Assembly (NCBI GenBank): GCA_026702635.1
Contig: JAPPBZ010000038.1
Coordinates: 1,402-12,843, forward strand
Origin: Bacteroidota bacterium
GTDB lineage: Bacteria; Bacteroidota; Rhodothermia; Rhodothermales; Bin80
DNA length: 11,442 nt
Direction of reading: 5' to 3'
In this document: positions 1 to 7,408 of the stretch, piece by piece
Layout: every line of letters begins with the position of its first letter
Numbering within the stretch: position 1 is the first letter of the stretch
The notes under the pieces: model-generated
Seen by the model: only the letters and a program-made list of their open reading frames with translations
Databases searched by the model: none
What the model was told of the DNA's origin: nothing
Program-made: the position numbers and the translations under genes

Positions 1-3000
1 TCACCCTTCGCAAGTCCCGTGTGACCACTGTCCGTCTGGGTAACCGGGCAAAAGAGGAAAATTCGTTGGCAATATGGGCCAATGAGTCAATCTGTGCGAT
101 GAGCGTAGCGGTCGTGCGCTGGAACTGCTTTTTGAACCGGGACGGATCCTTGTCTCCGAGTGAACGCTGTAAATGCTGGATTGACAGCTTCATCGGTGTA
201 AGTGGATTTTTAATTTCGTGGGCGATCTGGCGAGCCATCTCTCTCCAGGCTAACTGGCGCTGTTGTCTGGCCAACTTCTGCCTACTCTCTGAGAGTTGCC
301 CCTGCATCGTATTAAAAGTATTGACCAGTGCCCCGACCTCGTCGCGTGACTCTACCGGTAGTACTCGTTCAAATTTTCCTTGCGCAGCCTCTTCCAGTCC
401 CTGCTGCAGCCTTGCAATCGGCCGGGCAAGTGCACGAGCAAGCACGGATCCAGTGAACATCACCAGAATTCCCAAACCCAGCATTGCGCCAAACAGATAC
501 GCGAGCGTTCGCGCACGCTCTTCTTCAATCCGCTCCGCTTCCGGTAGGGTAGGCACAGACAGAACGTACGCAGGATTTCCATTTGAATCTAGAATGGCAC
601 GATAGCCCGCCGTGTATTCAAACTCACCTAGTTTGTGATCTACGAAAGTAAACCGCTCCGCACCCCCATAAATAGCACTGAAAACCTCCGCTGGAAGCCG
701 TATGTCCACAATACGATCATCAATCAATTGACGGCGGCTTGCTGCAACAAGCCGTGTACCACGATAAAGATTTAGATCTAATCCAACGCGGGCAGATAAA
801 GAATCAATATTACTGCGCTCAAGAGCTGCGACACTGTTTCCTCCGATCCTCCCGTCAGGTACGAGTGTTGACTCAACACGCTCCAGATGTTGGCGGAGCC
901 AACTTTGAAGCGCTTTTTCATTTTCTTCCGTAACTACATTGTATCCGGCAATCCCAACTGGGATGACAGCAATGACTCCAAGTAAGAGGAACGCATTCAT
1001 CACCTTGTCTTGATACCTCAGACGCGCCCGGGGGATGAGGCCAGTCTTCCACTGTATCACATACCCGAACGTGCAAAATGGAATGCACAGGATCAACCCG
1101 CCAACAACCAGTCGAAGGAGATAGTAAAGATGATCAAACGCTCCATCAATGGTCATTCGTGCTGCGACAACATGATCGTCTCTGCGGAGATAATAGGTGA
1201 GGTATCTGCTACTCTCTCCCGCAGATCCTTGCCTCCATAATGATTCATTCCGGGTTACGTCCGAGGCAACTTCAGGATCTAGTTGATATTTGGAAAACCG
1301 ATCCCCGAACGTGTGCACCAACCGCCCACTACGATAGGAAGCCAGAGACAAATCTTGGTATAGATCAGGGGAACCCGAAGCTGACAGGATTCGCAAAAGA
1401 GGGGTGTTCGCCTCTTCGGGCACGATATGCGGTTGTGCCCGAACCAAAACCCAACCCTCTCCGATTGCGGCAAGTCCTGCATATTGATATCGGGCAGCGC
1501 CCGTTGATTGAGGTTCAACAAATGTATAATTACTGGCCTGTAATTCAATTCCTGTACTTAATTCTATCAGGAGGTCCTGAGTGGCCTCGGAAGACAATGT
1601 GGCACTGCCACTACTGTGTAGTTCTTCACCGTTTGCAGACAAAAAGGTTACACTGGCATCGTATGCCCCAAGCAAAGAAAGAAGAGATCCACTCAGTAAC
1701 TTCTCTGCTTCCGCCTCAAGATCTCCCCCGGACACAACCAGTTCATGAATTCGAGGATTACGTAGCGCTTCCTCTACCACTTCACGAACCGCTAGAGATA
1801 CTTCTGGACTACCCACCTGATCAAAGGTGGACACTGCATGCGCAACGCGGTCCTGCTTACGTTGGTTCAGGGCATCATAGTACACCGGGTACAGCAACAA
1901 ACAAAGTGCTAATGCGGCAGGGACTGCCCGTCTAGCTGCAAGCCAAAGATATATATCCGCTTTCGTGGCCCATACGGCAGTGTACAGACATGCGATCATC
2001 AAACTCAAACTGAATATCCAGGGACTCCATTGAAGCCAGTCCAATACCATCACCATCACCACCGTTACCGCACCTGAAACCCCCAGGCAAATACGACTTG
2101 GCTTCATTTTGAGACCCGTGGTGAGGCCGGCAGACACGATCAGAACAATCCCCAATGCCAAAAGAACCAGAGACGCATACACAACCAATTCCAGAGAGCT
2201 TGGAACCAACTCACTGCGCCCTATATAGCTGAGTGTAGAATCCAATACGCTGGCATGCAAGACAGCCACCAAAACTGAGGCCAGTGTCAAGCCGACCAAG
2301 ATCCCAACTCCTAAACGGATCCATACAATGCCCTGATGATTGTCGGGCGGCTTCGAACATGCGTGGGCATATCGGAGCGCTGCCACGCCCAAAATGAAAA
2401 TACACAACGAGCTGATGAACAGGTCCCCCGTTGTGCGCATGAGTCCGCCTCCTAGTGTGGAGGCCAGATGTACCGGATCGAACAGTGGACTCAGCGGAGC
2501 CTTACCTGTCTGATACCTTGCCGGTACTTCCAGGTATAGCCAAATAAAACGGCCCAGCCCCAGTGCGGCTGCAAAGACTACTAGGCGAGTCAAGCTCAAG
2601 TTCGCGTGACACCATCGCCAAATTCCCCATAGAAACCACAATACCAACAATGTCCCACCCAAGGCCATCAAGTTGCCGTAAAATACCGCCGTTGCAGCGA
2701 TCAATTTGGCCTCAGAAGGCGGCGTAATGACGTAGGCTCCAAGCGGCTTTCCGCCTGGAGATTGAAGTAGATTTTCCCCAATCGTATCCCCATAAGCCAC
2801 TTGAATGTCCAATCTCGCGCGACGCCTCCAGGTATCTACAATGTCATAATCTTCCAGAACCGAATTATGTACGGGAGCCCTTGAAAAGAGATTCTGTGTC
2901 ACACGTATCTTACCAATCATCGCATCCCCTACGATGAGTGGCTCCCAGAGAACCAGTGCGGTGCGCCAGTCATTATCCCTTATAATCCTCCAATCGGCAT

Positions 3001-3397
3001 GATTCACTGGTGGCTCTTCCACCAATGGGATGCTCTCCCCCTGCCATGCAATCAGCCGCATCTCCATGTCATAAATGGACAAGGACCATTGATCCGGAAG
3101 TCGAATACTCTCCAACTCTTGAATCAGTGTGGCAGAAGGGATACTCTCCAGCGGTAACGTATGATTTGAAGTCAGCCGAACCGCTTCAGAAGCAATGACC
3201 TTCATTGCTTTCTGAGTATTCGAAAATTCAGACTCAATCAGTTCTCTCGAAGCAGTGACCGCTTCCTGTTGACGCAGTTCACTCCCCTGCCCCACAAGCC
3301 CAACATGCACCTGCTGACCAATCCAGGCCAGCAGAATCACCAACAGAAATACAACTGCAACCCCAACAAAACCCCTGTGTCGCGGCAGGACCTGCAT
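1..3397 (-). CDS. Large multi-pass sensor histidine kinase, NtrY-like, C-terminus beyond window
   Basis: Membrane sensor kinase that would autophosphorylate on histidine and pass the phosphate to a response regulator; the signal is unknown. The frame is open for 1132 codons from ATG 3397 and runs off position 1. TM1 lies at about residues 9-25, followed by extracytoplasmic region 1 (about 26-232). A polytopic block of roughly eight hydrophobic segments covers about 233-511. A soluble region (about 512-757), two TMs (about 758-778 and 799-822), a further probable sensor region (about 823-966) and a TM (about 967-988) follow. A HAMP linker (about 989-1042, ARPIARL then ESRDEVGALVNTFNTM) leads to the dimerisation helix with H-box REMARQIAHEIKNPLTPMK; phospho-acceptor His1060. 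The HATPase domain (N, G boxes) lies outside the window. The start overlaps the upstream stop as TGATG, supporting coupled translation. The kinase family is clear; the NtrY relation is inferred from the H-box and the HAMP order. Confidence 0.93.
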   Translation of the reverse strand, partial: MQVLPRHRGFVGVAVVFLLVILLAWIGQQVHVGLVGQGSELRQQEAVTASRELIESEFSNTQKAMKVIASEAVRLTSNHTLPLESIPSATLIQELESIRLPDQWSLSIYDMEMRLIAWQGESIPLVEEPPVNHADWRIIRDNDWRTALVLWEPLIVGDAMIGKIRVTQNLFSRAPVHNSVLEDYDIVDTWRRRARLDIQVAYGDTIGENLLQSPGGKPLGAYVITPPSEAKLIAATAVFYGNLMALGGTLLVLWFLWGIWRWCHANLSLTRLVVFAAALGLGRFIWLYLEVPARYQTGKAPLSPLFDPVHLASTLGGGLMRTTGDLFISSLCIFILGVAALRYAHACSKPPDNHQGIVWIRLGVGILVGLTLASVLVAVLHASVLDSTLSYIGRSELVPSSLELVVYASLVLLALGIVLIVSAGLTTGLKMKPSRICLGVSGAVTVVMVMVLDWLQWSPWIFSLSLMIACLYTAVWATKADIYLWLAARRAVPAALALCLLLYPVYYDALNQRKQDRVAHAVSTFDQVGSPEVSLAVREVVEEALRNPRIHELVVSGGDLEAEAEKLLSGSLLSLLGAYDASVTFLSANGEELHSSGSATLSSEATQDLLIELSTGIELQASNYTFVEPQSTGAARYQYAGLAAIGEGWVLVRAQPHIVPEEANTPLLRILSASGSPDLYQDLSLASYRSGRLVHTFGDRFSKYQLDPEVASDVTRNESLWRQGSAGESSRYLTYYLRRDDHVVAARMTIDGAFDHLYYLLRLVVGGLILCIPFCTFGYVIQWKTGLIPRARLRYQDKVMNAFLLLGVIAVIPVGIAGYNVVTEENEKALQSWLRQHLERVESTLVPDGRIGGNSVAALERSNIDSLSARVGLDLNLYRGTRLVAASRRQLIDDRIVDIRLPAEVFSAIYGGAERFTFVDHKLGEFEYTAGYRAILDSNGNPAYVLSVPTLPEAERIEEERARTLAYLFGAMLGLGILVMFTGSVLARALARPIARLQQGLEEAAQGKFERVLPVESRDEVGALVNTFNTMQGQLSESRQKLARQQRQLAWREMARQIAHEIKNPLTPMKLSIQHLQRSLGDKDPSRFKKQFQRTTATLIAQIDSLAHIANEFSSFARLPRRTVVTRDLRRV

Positions 3398-3399
3398 CA
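3395..3399 (-). other. TGATG stop-start overlap coupling DUF4783 and kinase genes
   Basis: On the minus strand the TGA of the exported protein (3399-3397) shares its A with the ATG of the kinase (3397-3395). Such one-base overlaps are a known layout for termination-reinitiation. It decides the kinase start, because the next hydrophobic segment begins only eight residues later and no clear Shine-Dalgarno motif precedes it. Confidence 0.75.
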
Positions 3400-3819
3400 G
3401 GAACGGATAACTTGTATTGCCATGAGCCTGTACTCTGGAAAGATCCCCCCAAAACGCAAATAGAAGCGGAGGCCCTGACGCTCATCGCGTACGGAATAGG
3501 ATCCTGTAAGCCACCATTCTTCGCCCTGGGTCATACTGTGGTCAAGCCTAAATCCGTCAGGCGAATATTGACGAAAGAATTTTTCCAAAACATAGAGTGC
3601 CTGGGAACGGGTATAGCGACGAGGCTGCTCCAGCAGTGCAAGTTCCAAATAACCCTCTGCATGACTCACTAATGCCTCTGCATTTCCCTCTGAGAGATAT
3701 TCCAGAATACCCGCAACATCCAGCGTGTCTACTTGTCCCCAAGTAACTCCTGGTGGGATGCAAAAAATCACAAACCAACAAACCAGTATTTCAAACTTTG
3801 CGATTCGGGATCCGATCAT
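3397..3819 (-). CDS. Exported DUF4783-like small protein
   Basis: A 140-residue protein of unknown function. Residues 1-28 look like a signal peptide: basic start, hydrophobic core FEILVCWFVIFCIPPGV, and probable cleavage near TWG/QVD. The mature part resembles DUF4783 (NTF2-like fold): a helix with GNAEALVSH, then a YTRSQALYVLEKFF helix, then a sheet region ending LRFYLRFGGIFPEYRLMAIQV. The protein is full length for that family. Its first 29 nt overlap the 3' end of the hydroxyacid dehydrogenase gene in another frame, and its TGA overlaps the kinase ATG. This suggests it is made together with the kinase and might act in the periplasm near the sensor regions; that partnership is inference. 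The family call rests on recognising the sequence pattern without a profile search. No catalytic residues are evident. Confidence 0.8.
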   Translation of the reverse strand: MIGSRIAKFEILVCWFVIFCIPPGVTWGQVDTLDVAGILEYLSEGNAEALVSHAEGYLELALLEQPRRYTRSQALYVLEKFFRQYSPDGFRLDHSMTQGEEWWLTGSYSVRDERQGLRFYLRFGGIFPEYRLMAIQVIRS

Positions 3820-4720
3820 CTTGTGTTAGACAGGCAGTAATTGAATCAACTACCATGTTCGACATTGCTTCGCGTGTTTGTGTTGTCGCTGTTCCCGAAT
3901 GTGGGGTCAGTGCCACCCTTGGGTGGCGACGGATCACTTCGGGGAGATCTGAACTAAATACGTCCAATCCTGCCCCCCAAAGCTGTCCCGATATCAATGC
4001 ATGTGCCAAAGCAACCTCATCAACGACTTCAGCACGTGCCGTGTTGATGAGGACGGCAGAACTCTTCATACGCTCTAATGAAGCTGCATGAACCAAATGG
4101 CGGCTATCTGCATTGAGGTCACAGTGCAACGAGAGCACATCACTGATCTCGAACAGTTCCTCATGTGTGCGTCGTACGGCTGTAGTTTCGCGCTCAATCG
4201 TCGGATTGGCCCGCCTACGGTTGGCATAATAGATTTTCATCCCGAATGCGTGTGCCCGGCGTGCAACAGCAGCTCCGATCTGCCCCATGCCAATGATGCC
4301 GAGTGTTTTACCGGAGAGCTCAAATCCAAGTGGCATCGCTTCAGGCCCCCGACCAAGAACTCCTTCCGCTTCTTTAAATCGGCGAGTAACCATCAGCATC
4401 AGCGCAAGAGCCATCTCAGCGGTCGCAGATACGACGACTCCGGGAGTATTTGTGACGACGATTCCGCGTGCTTGTGCCGCCTCAAGGTCAATATTGTCGG
4501 TTCCGACTCCAAACTGCGCTATGATTTTGAGGTTGGGGGCACGATCAAGGAATACGGCATCAACGTGGTCATACGGCGTTGTTACAACCGCATGTACCTC
4601 ACGCAGATCCTCATCGGGAATGAACGCCTTCAGGTGTCGCACCGAGACAGAATAACGACCCCGAAGACGCTCCATCACATCTTCCGACAGCATACAGGCA
4701 ATGACTTTATAGGATGCCAT
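3791..4720 (-). CDS. D-2-hydroxyacid dehydrogenase, phosphoglycerate dehydrogenase-like, no ACT domain
   Basis: NAD(P)-dependent oxidoreductase expected to interconvert a 2-hydroxyacid and a 2-ketoacid in the cytoplasm; the substrate is not determinable. With ATG 4720 the protein is 309 residues, the usual length of the short family lacking a C-terminal regulatory domain. A TTG at 4726 could add two residues. Visible landmarks are FGVGTDNIDLEAA (about 70-82), TAEMALALML (about 100-109), the Rossmann motif GIIGMGQIG (141-149), INTARAEVVDE with catalytic Arg229, and LTPHSGTAT with catalytic His274. At the place where SerA-type enzymes carry the catalytic Glu (VFPTEP), this protein has VFSSDLP, so Asp258; the Arg-to-acid spacing of 29 matches E. 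coli SerA. The usual TARG is TARA. The gene follows the GMC dehydrogenase by 14 nt and overlaps the next gene by 29 nt, suggesting a joint role in oxidising a sugar or hydroxyacid. Confidence 0.93.
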   Translation of the reverse strand: MASYKVIACMLSEDVMERLRGRYSVSVRHLKAFIPDEDLREVHAVVTTPYDHVDAVFLDRAPNLKIIAQFGVGTDNIDLEAAQARGIVVTNTPGVVVSATAEMALALMLMVTRRFKEAEGVLGRGPEAMPLGFELSGKTLGIIGMGQIGAAVARRAHAFGMKIYYANRRRANPTIERETTAVRRTHEELFEISDVLSLHCDLNADSRHLVHAASLERMKSSAVLINTARAEVVDEVALAHALISGQLWGAGLDVFSSDLPEVIRRHPRVALTPHSGTATTQTREAMSNMVVDSITACLTQDDRIPNRKV

Positions 4721-4734
4721 GTTCAAGGATTCAT

Positions 4735-6432
4735 TTACAATAGTCCCTCTTTCAATTTCCCTACCGCATAATCACAGGCACGCGCAGTCAGAGCCATATA
4801 GGTGAGCGAAGGGTTTTGGCAGGCTGAGGATGTCATACATGCACCGTCGGTCACAAACAGGTTGGGGACATCGTGACACTGATTGTATGCATTCAATACA
4901 CTGGTTTCAGGGTCACGCCCCATTCGGGCAGCTCCCATTTCGTGATTCCCAAGACCAGGTGCATCCTGCCACGTATCGTAGGGAGTGACCTCTTTGGCTC
5001 CACTGGCTTCCAGCATCTCTGCAGCCGTCTCCATCATATCCTTTCGCATCGCTCGATCATTGTCGTCCCGGGTTACATGGAACCGAAGTACAGGCAGCCC
5101 CCATTGATCACGCTCAATTGCATCCAACTCACAATAGTTATCATAGCGTGGCAGGGTTTCACCAAATCCTCCCAATCCCGCGCCCCAATTCCCCGGCCTG
5201 CGAAGGCGATGCTTAAATTCTGCTCCAAAACCAGTCATACTATGACCGCGCCCCCATCCCTGTCGACTCGCTGAACCCTGAAATCCATACCCTCGCACAA
5301 ATGCAGGATGATGCGTCTGCGGCCCCAAGTTTCGAAACCTTGGGATGTAAATTCCATTTGGGCGATTGCCCTGATAATATCGATCCTCATATCCCTCAAA
5401 TACCGCATTCGCCCCAACATGATAATGATGATCCATGAGGTAATGCCCCAAGGCTCCACTGGTATTTGCAATCCCATCTGGGAAACTGCGACTACTGGAA
5501 AGCAGCATAATGCGTGCCGTATTCATTGAGGACGCACATAAAAAGATCACACGTGCATTGAATGTCCTCCGCTCTCCAGTTTTTTGATTGATTGCATCTA
5601 CACCTGTAGCTTGGCCAGTCGTCTCATCATAATTCACCTTACATACCAGACTGTCGGGTTGAAGTGTGAGATTCCCGGTCGCCTGTGCTTTAGGGAGCGC
5701 AACGCTCACCGTACTGTAGTAGGAACTGGTGGAGCATCCTCGTTCACATGGACCACAATAATGACAGGCAAGACGATTTCCTATGGCTTCCGTGAGAGTA
5801 GCTGTTCTTCCTATGGTAACCGTTCGTCCCGGGAAGTGCGCCTCTATACGCGCTTTCAACATCCGCTCCACCACATTCATATCCATGGGTTTCTGAAAAA
5901 TCCCATCTGGTAAATGAGGCAACCCTTCTGCCTGCCCGCTCACACCAATCGTTCTCTCGACATGATCATACCATGGCGCTAGATCTTCATATCGAATCGG
6001 CCAATCAATCCCATGTCCATCCTCAAGATTTGCCAGAAAATCCATGGGACTGAGCCGATAGCTCTGCCGCGCCCACAGTATGGATCGACCGCCGACCACA
6101 TTCGCCTGAATCCAGGTATAGGGCTGTTCTTGGACATAGGGGTGTTCCGAATCACGCATAAAATAATGGCGCACACTCTCGGAGAATACATAGGTCTTAC
6201 TTTGAATCGGGTAGTGCTCGCGGGCCGTAGCCGGAGGCACCCTGCCCCGATGTGGTAATTCCCATGGATGTTTATGCTCCGTAGTATAATCTTCGATGTG
6301 CCGGACGAGTCGCCCCCGTTCCAAAACCAGCGTCTTTAGACCAAGTCGACAGAGCTCCATCATAGCCCACCCACCTGACATCCCAGAACCAACTACGATC
6401 GCATCAAACTGCTCTTTCGATTGAAAATTCAT
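4735..6432 (-). CDS. GMC-family FAD dehydrogenase, gluconate/glucose dehydrogenase alpha-subunit type with Fe-S cysteine motif
   Basis: Flavoprotein expected to oxidise an alcohol or sugar substrate, passing electrons from FAD to an acceptor. It has 565 residues, normal for the family. The N-terminus carries the FAD dinucleotide-binding motif VVGSGMSGG (Gly15, Gly17, Gly20), with Glu38 ending the second strand. Residues 223-233 read CHYCGPCERGC; Cys223, Cys229 and Cys233 keep the 6 and 4 spacing I recall for the 3Fe-4S cluster cysteines of Burkholderia FAD glucose dehydrogenase, with Cys226 extra. The C-terminus has GNHEMGAARMG (His497) and CQNPSLTYMAL (Asn540), the GMC catalytic His/Asn pair, 43 residues apart. 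There is no signal peptide. Relatives are often exported with a Tat-type small subunit and a cytochrome c subunit; neither is encoded in this window. It is the first gene of the operon. Substrate identity is unknown. Confidence 0.93.
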   Translation of the reverse strand: MNFQSKEQFDAIVVGSGMSGGWAMMELCRLGLKTLVLERGRLVRHIEDYTTEHKHPWELPHRGRVPPATAREHYPIQSKTYVFSESVRHYFMRDSEHPYVQEQPYTWIQANVVGGRSILWARQSYRLSPMDFLANLEDGHGIDWPIRYEDLAPWYDHVERTIGVSGQAEGLPHLPDGIFQKPMDMNVVERMLKARIEAHFPGRTVTIGRTATLTEAIGNRLACHYCGPCERGCSTSSYYSTVSVALPKAQATGNLTLQPDSLVCKVNYDETTGQATGVDAINQKTGERRTFNARVIFLCASSMNTARIMLLSSSRSFPDGIANTSGALGHYLMDHHYHVGANAVFEGYEDRYYQGNRPNGIYIPRFRNLGPQTHHPAFVRGYGFQGSASRQGWGRGHSMTGFGAEFKHRLRRPGNWGAGLGGFGETLPRYDNYCELDAIERDQWGLPVLRFHVTRDDNDRAMRKDMMETAAEMLEASGAKEVTPYDTWQDAPGLGNHEMGAARMGRDPETSVLNAYNQCHDVPNLFVTDGACMTSSACQNPSLTYMALTARACDYAVGKLKEGLL

Positions 6433-6560
6433 TGGCTGGATGAATGAATTATGTGTACGCTCGACGACTTCGAATAGTCTTCCCAGAGTGCATCAAGGAG
6501 AGGACTGCAGGAATTGCCGTTCTTGGAAAATGAGCCCATCGTGTCTGCATATCCTGAAAG

Positions 6561-6576
6561 ATACAAGATCGTGTAT
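6561..6576. promoter_or_regulatory. Candidate operator palindrome upstream of the GMC gene
   Basis: ATACAAGATCGTGTAT is a 16-nt near-palindrome centred on GATC, with one mismatched pair. It lies about 130 nt upstream of the GMC start codon, where a regulator could bind. A palindrome this short can occur by chance, and no promoter can be placed firmly beside it. Confidence 0.2.
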
Positions 6577-6975
6577 ACCCCGCAATCATGAAACGGGTTG
6601 ATTTACTCCTATTCACTCTAGTATTCTGGCATTGCAGTATGTCCGGCGCTTGACGTTCTAGCTTTGTCAAGGACAGAACGAGACTCTCGGGTTCATCAAG
6701 TCAAAAACCGAAGCCCATGCGTACGTGGCTACATTACTCCAGAATCTGTAGGTCGCGGCTTCCGGGCTGTGGTTGCTGGTGCTGCTGGATGACTCCAGTA
6801 GATTGGGCAACGGAGTGCGAGAGGCCTCTGGAGATCAGGTGCTGATTCAGGGATGTCAGTGATGCAAGTGCAATAATGTCGCCTCTAGGGTCCAAGGTCC
6901 TGACCTTACCCAAACCGGTCAAGAAACAAATGGAAGCTGCCTATACAGCGCGTACGTATGCAAAAGCAAAAGAAA

Positions 6976-6992
6976 TTGATCGCACTGATCAA
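6976..6992. repeat. Short inverted repeat TTGATC-GCACT-GATCAA
   Basis: Perfect 6-nt arms flank a 5-nt loop. It could be a regulator half-site pair or a weak hairpin. There is no T-run after it, so it is not a convincing terminator. Confidence 0.4.
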
Positions 6993-7148
6993 CTCTTGTA
7001 ATCTCAATGTCTGAAGGTAGTGGCCAGCTTAAACGAGGGACCGGAAGAATTCGCTTATCCTCCACAAACTGGGGATCTCCAAGCCGCTGCACGTTCAACT
7101 TCGAACTATGAACATCATCGAAAGTATCAGCGTCCGGTTTGCACGTAC

Positions 7149-7175
7149 CACACATTCATTTATCACACATTCATT
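7149..7175. repeat. Direct repeat of CACACATTCATT
   Basis: The 12-nt word occurs exactly at 7149-7160 and 7164-7175, separated by TAT, giving a 15-nt period. It lies about 235 nt upstream of the LRR/Calx-beta start. Two tandem sites could bind a regulator, or it may be a small replication-slippage duplication. Confidence 0.85.
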
Positions 7176-7313
7176 AGACTCACCCGATAGTGTAACTCGG
7201 ATCCGTGCCTATTATGAATTGCCTCCGCGTGCTAGGACATTGAACAACGATCCCTGAATACAATTCCGTAAAACTGACAATGGGGGCCGTGATTCGGGCA
7301 CTGAAACAACAGC

Positions 7314-7344
7314 TTCAGACTACAAATCAATACACTCGTATAAT
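7314..7344 (+). promoter_or_regulatory. Weak candidate promoter for the LRR/Calx-beta gene
   Basis: A perfect TATAAT at 7339-7344 sits 65 nt before ATG 7409. The best upstream hexamer, TTCAGA at 7314-7319, is a poor -35 with a 19-nt spacer. Bacteroidota-type promoters use a TAnnTTTG -7 element instead, and I see no good one here, so this is tentative. Confidence 0.2.
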
Positions 7345-7408
7345 CTCACAACTTCCCCCTAAATCCCAACTAACTATGGGACATCAGGGCATCCGCGGAC
7401 TGAGCATT

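Larger units (their letters stand above)
6876..7190 (+). pseudogene. Possible decayed small reading frame of unknown origin
   Basis: From ATG 6876 one frame reads 41 residues (MSPLGSKVLTLPKPVKKQM, then a charged helix-like stretch with AYTARTYAKAKEIDRTDQLL) to a TAA at 6999-7001. The same frame then continues open for 62 codons (including SLNEGPEEFAYPPQTGDLQ) to TAG at 7188-7190. The composition looks somewhat protein-like, and one stop splits it, which could mean a decayed gene. There is no Shine-Dalgarno site and I recognise no family. It may equally be noncoding DNA, or the first 41 codons could be a small gene on their own. Confidence 0.15.
6433..7408. other. Divergent intergenic region, 976 bp, no convincing intact gene
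   Basis: This lies between the start of the minus-strand GMC gene and the start of the plus-strand LRR/Calx-beta gene, so it should carry promoters for both. Frames on either strand are short, without recognisable domains, and mostly broken by stops. It holds a possible decayed frame (6876-7190), a 12-nt direct repeat, small inverted repeats, and a TATAAT hexamer. I see no tRNA, rho-independent terminator or complete mobile element. Its length is unusual beside the tightly packed operon. Confidence 0.7.

Noticed and set aside
21..605. Plus-strand open frame of 194 codons
   Set aside because: It is antisense to the HAMP and H-box region of the kinase, which has unmistakable motifs in the other strand; the plus frame shows no domain.
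1240..1935. Plus-strand open frame of 231 codons
   Set aside because: It is antisense to the middle region of the kinase, which stays open for its full 1132 codons; the plus-strand product has no recognisable pattern.
4724..4726. TTG start for the hydroxyacid dehydrogenase
   Set aside because: The ATG two codons later at 4720 is a better start, and the residues gained are not conserved in the family.
4088..4771. Plus-strand open frame of 227 codons
   Set aside because: It is antisense to the hydroxyacid dehydrogenase, whose Rossmann and catalytic motifs are clear on the minus strand.
6449..6670. Minus-strand frame of 73 codons upstream of the GMC gene
   Set aside because: It has no recognisable domain, and does not resemble the Tat-type small subunit expected beside GMC dehydrogenases; it is probably a chance frame.
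6767..7287. Transposase-like fragments: LLVLLDDSSR near 6776-6799 and FRKTDNGG near 7267-7287
   Set aside because: They recall integrase-core DD and TDNG motifs but lie in different frames about 480 nt apart, with no conserved surrounding residues and no terminal inverted repeats.
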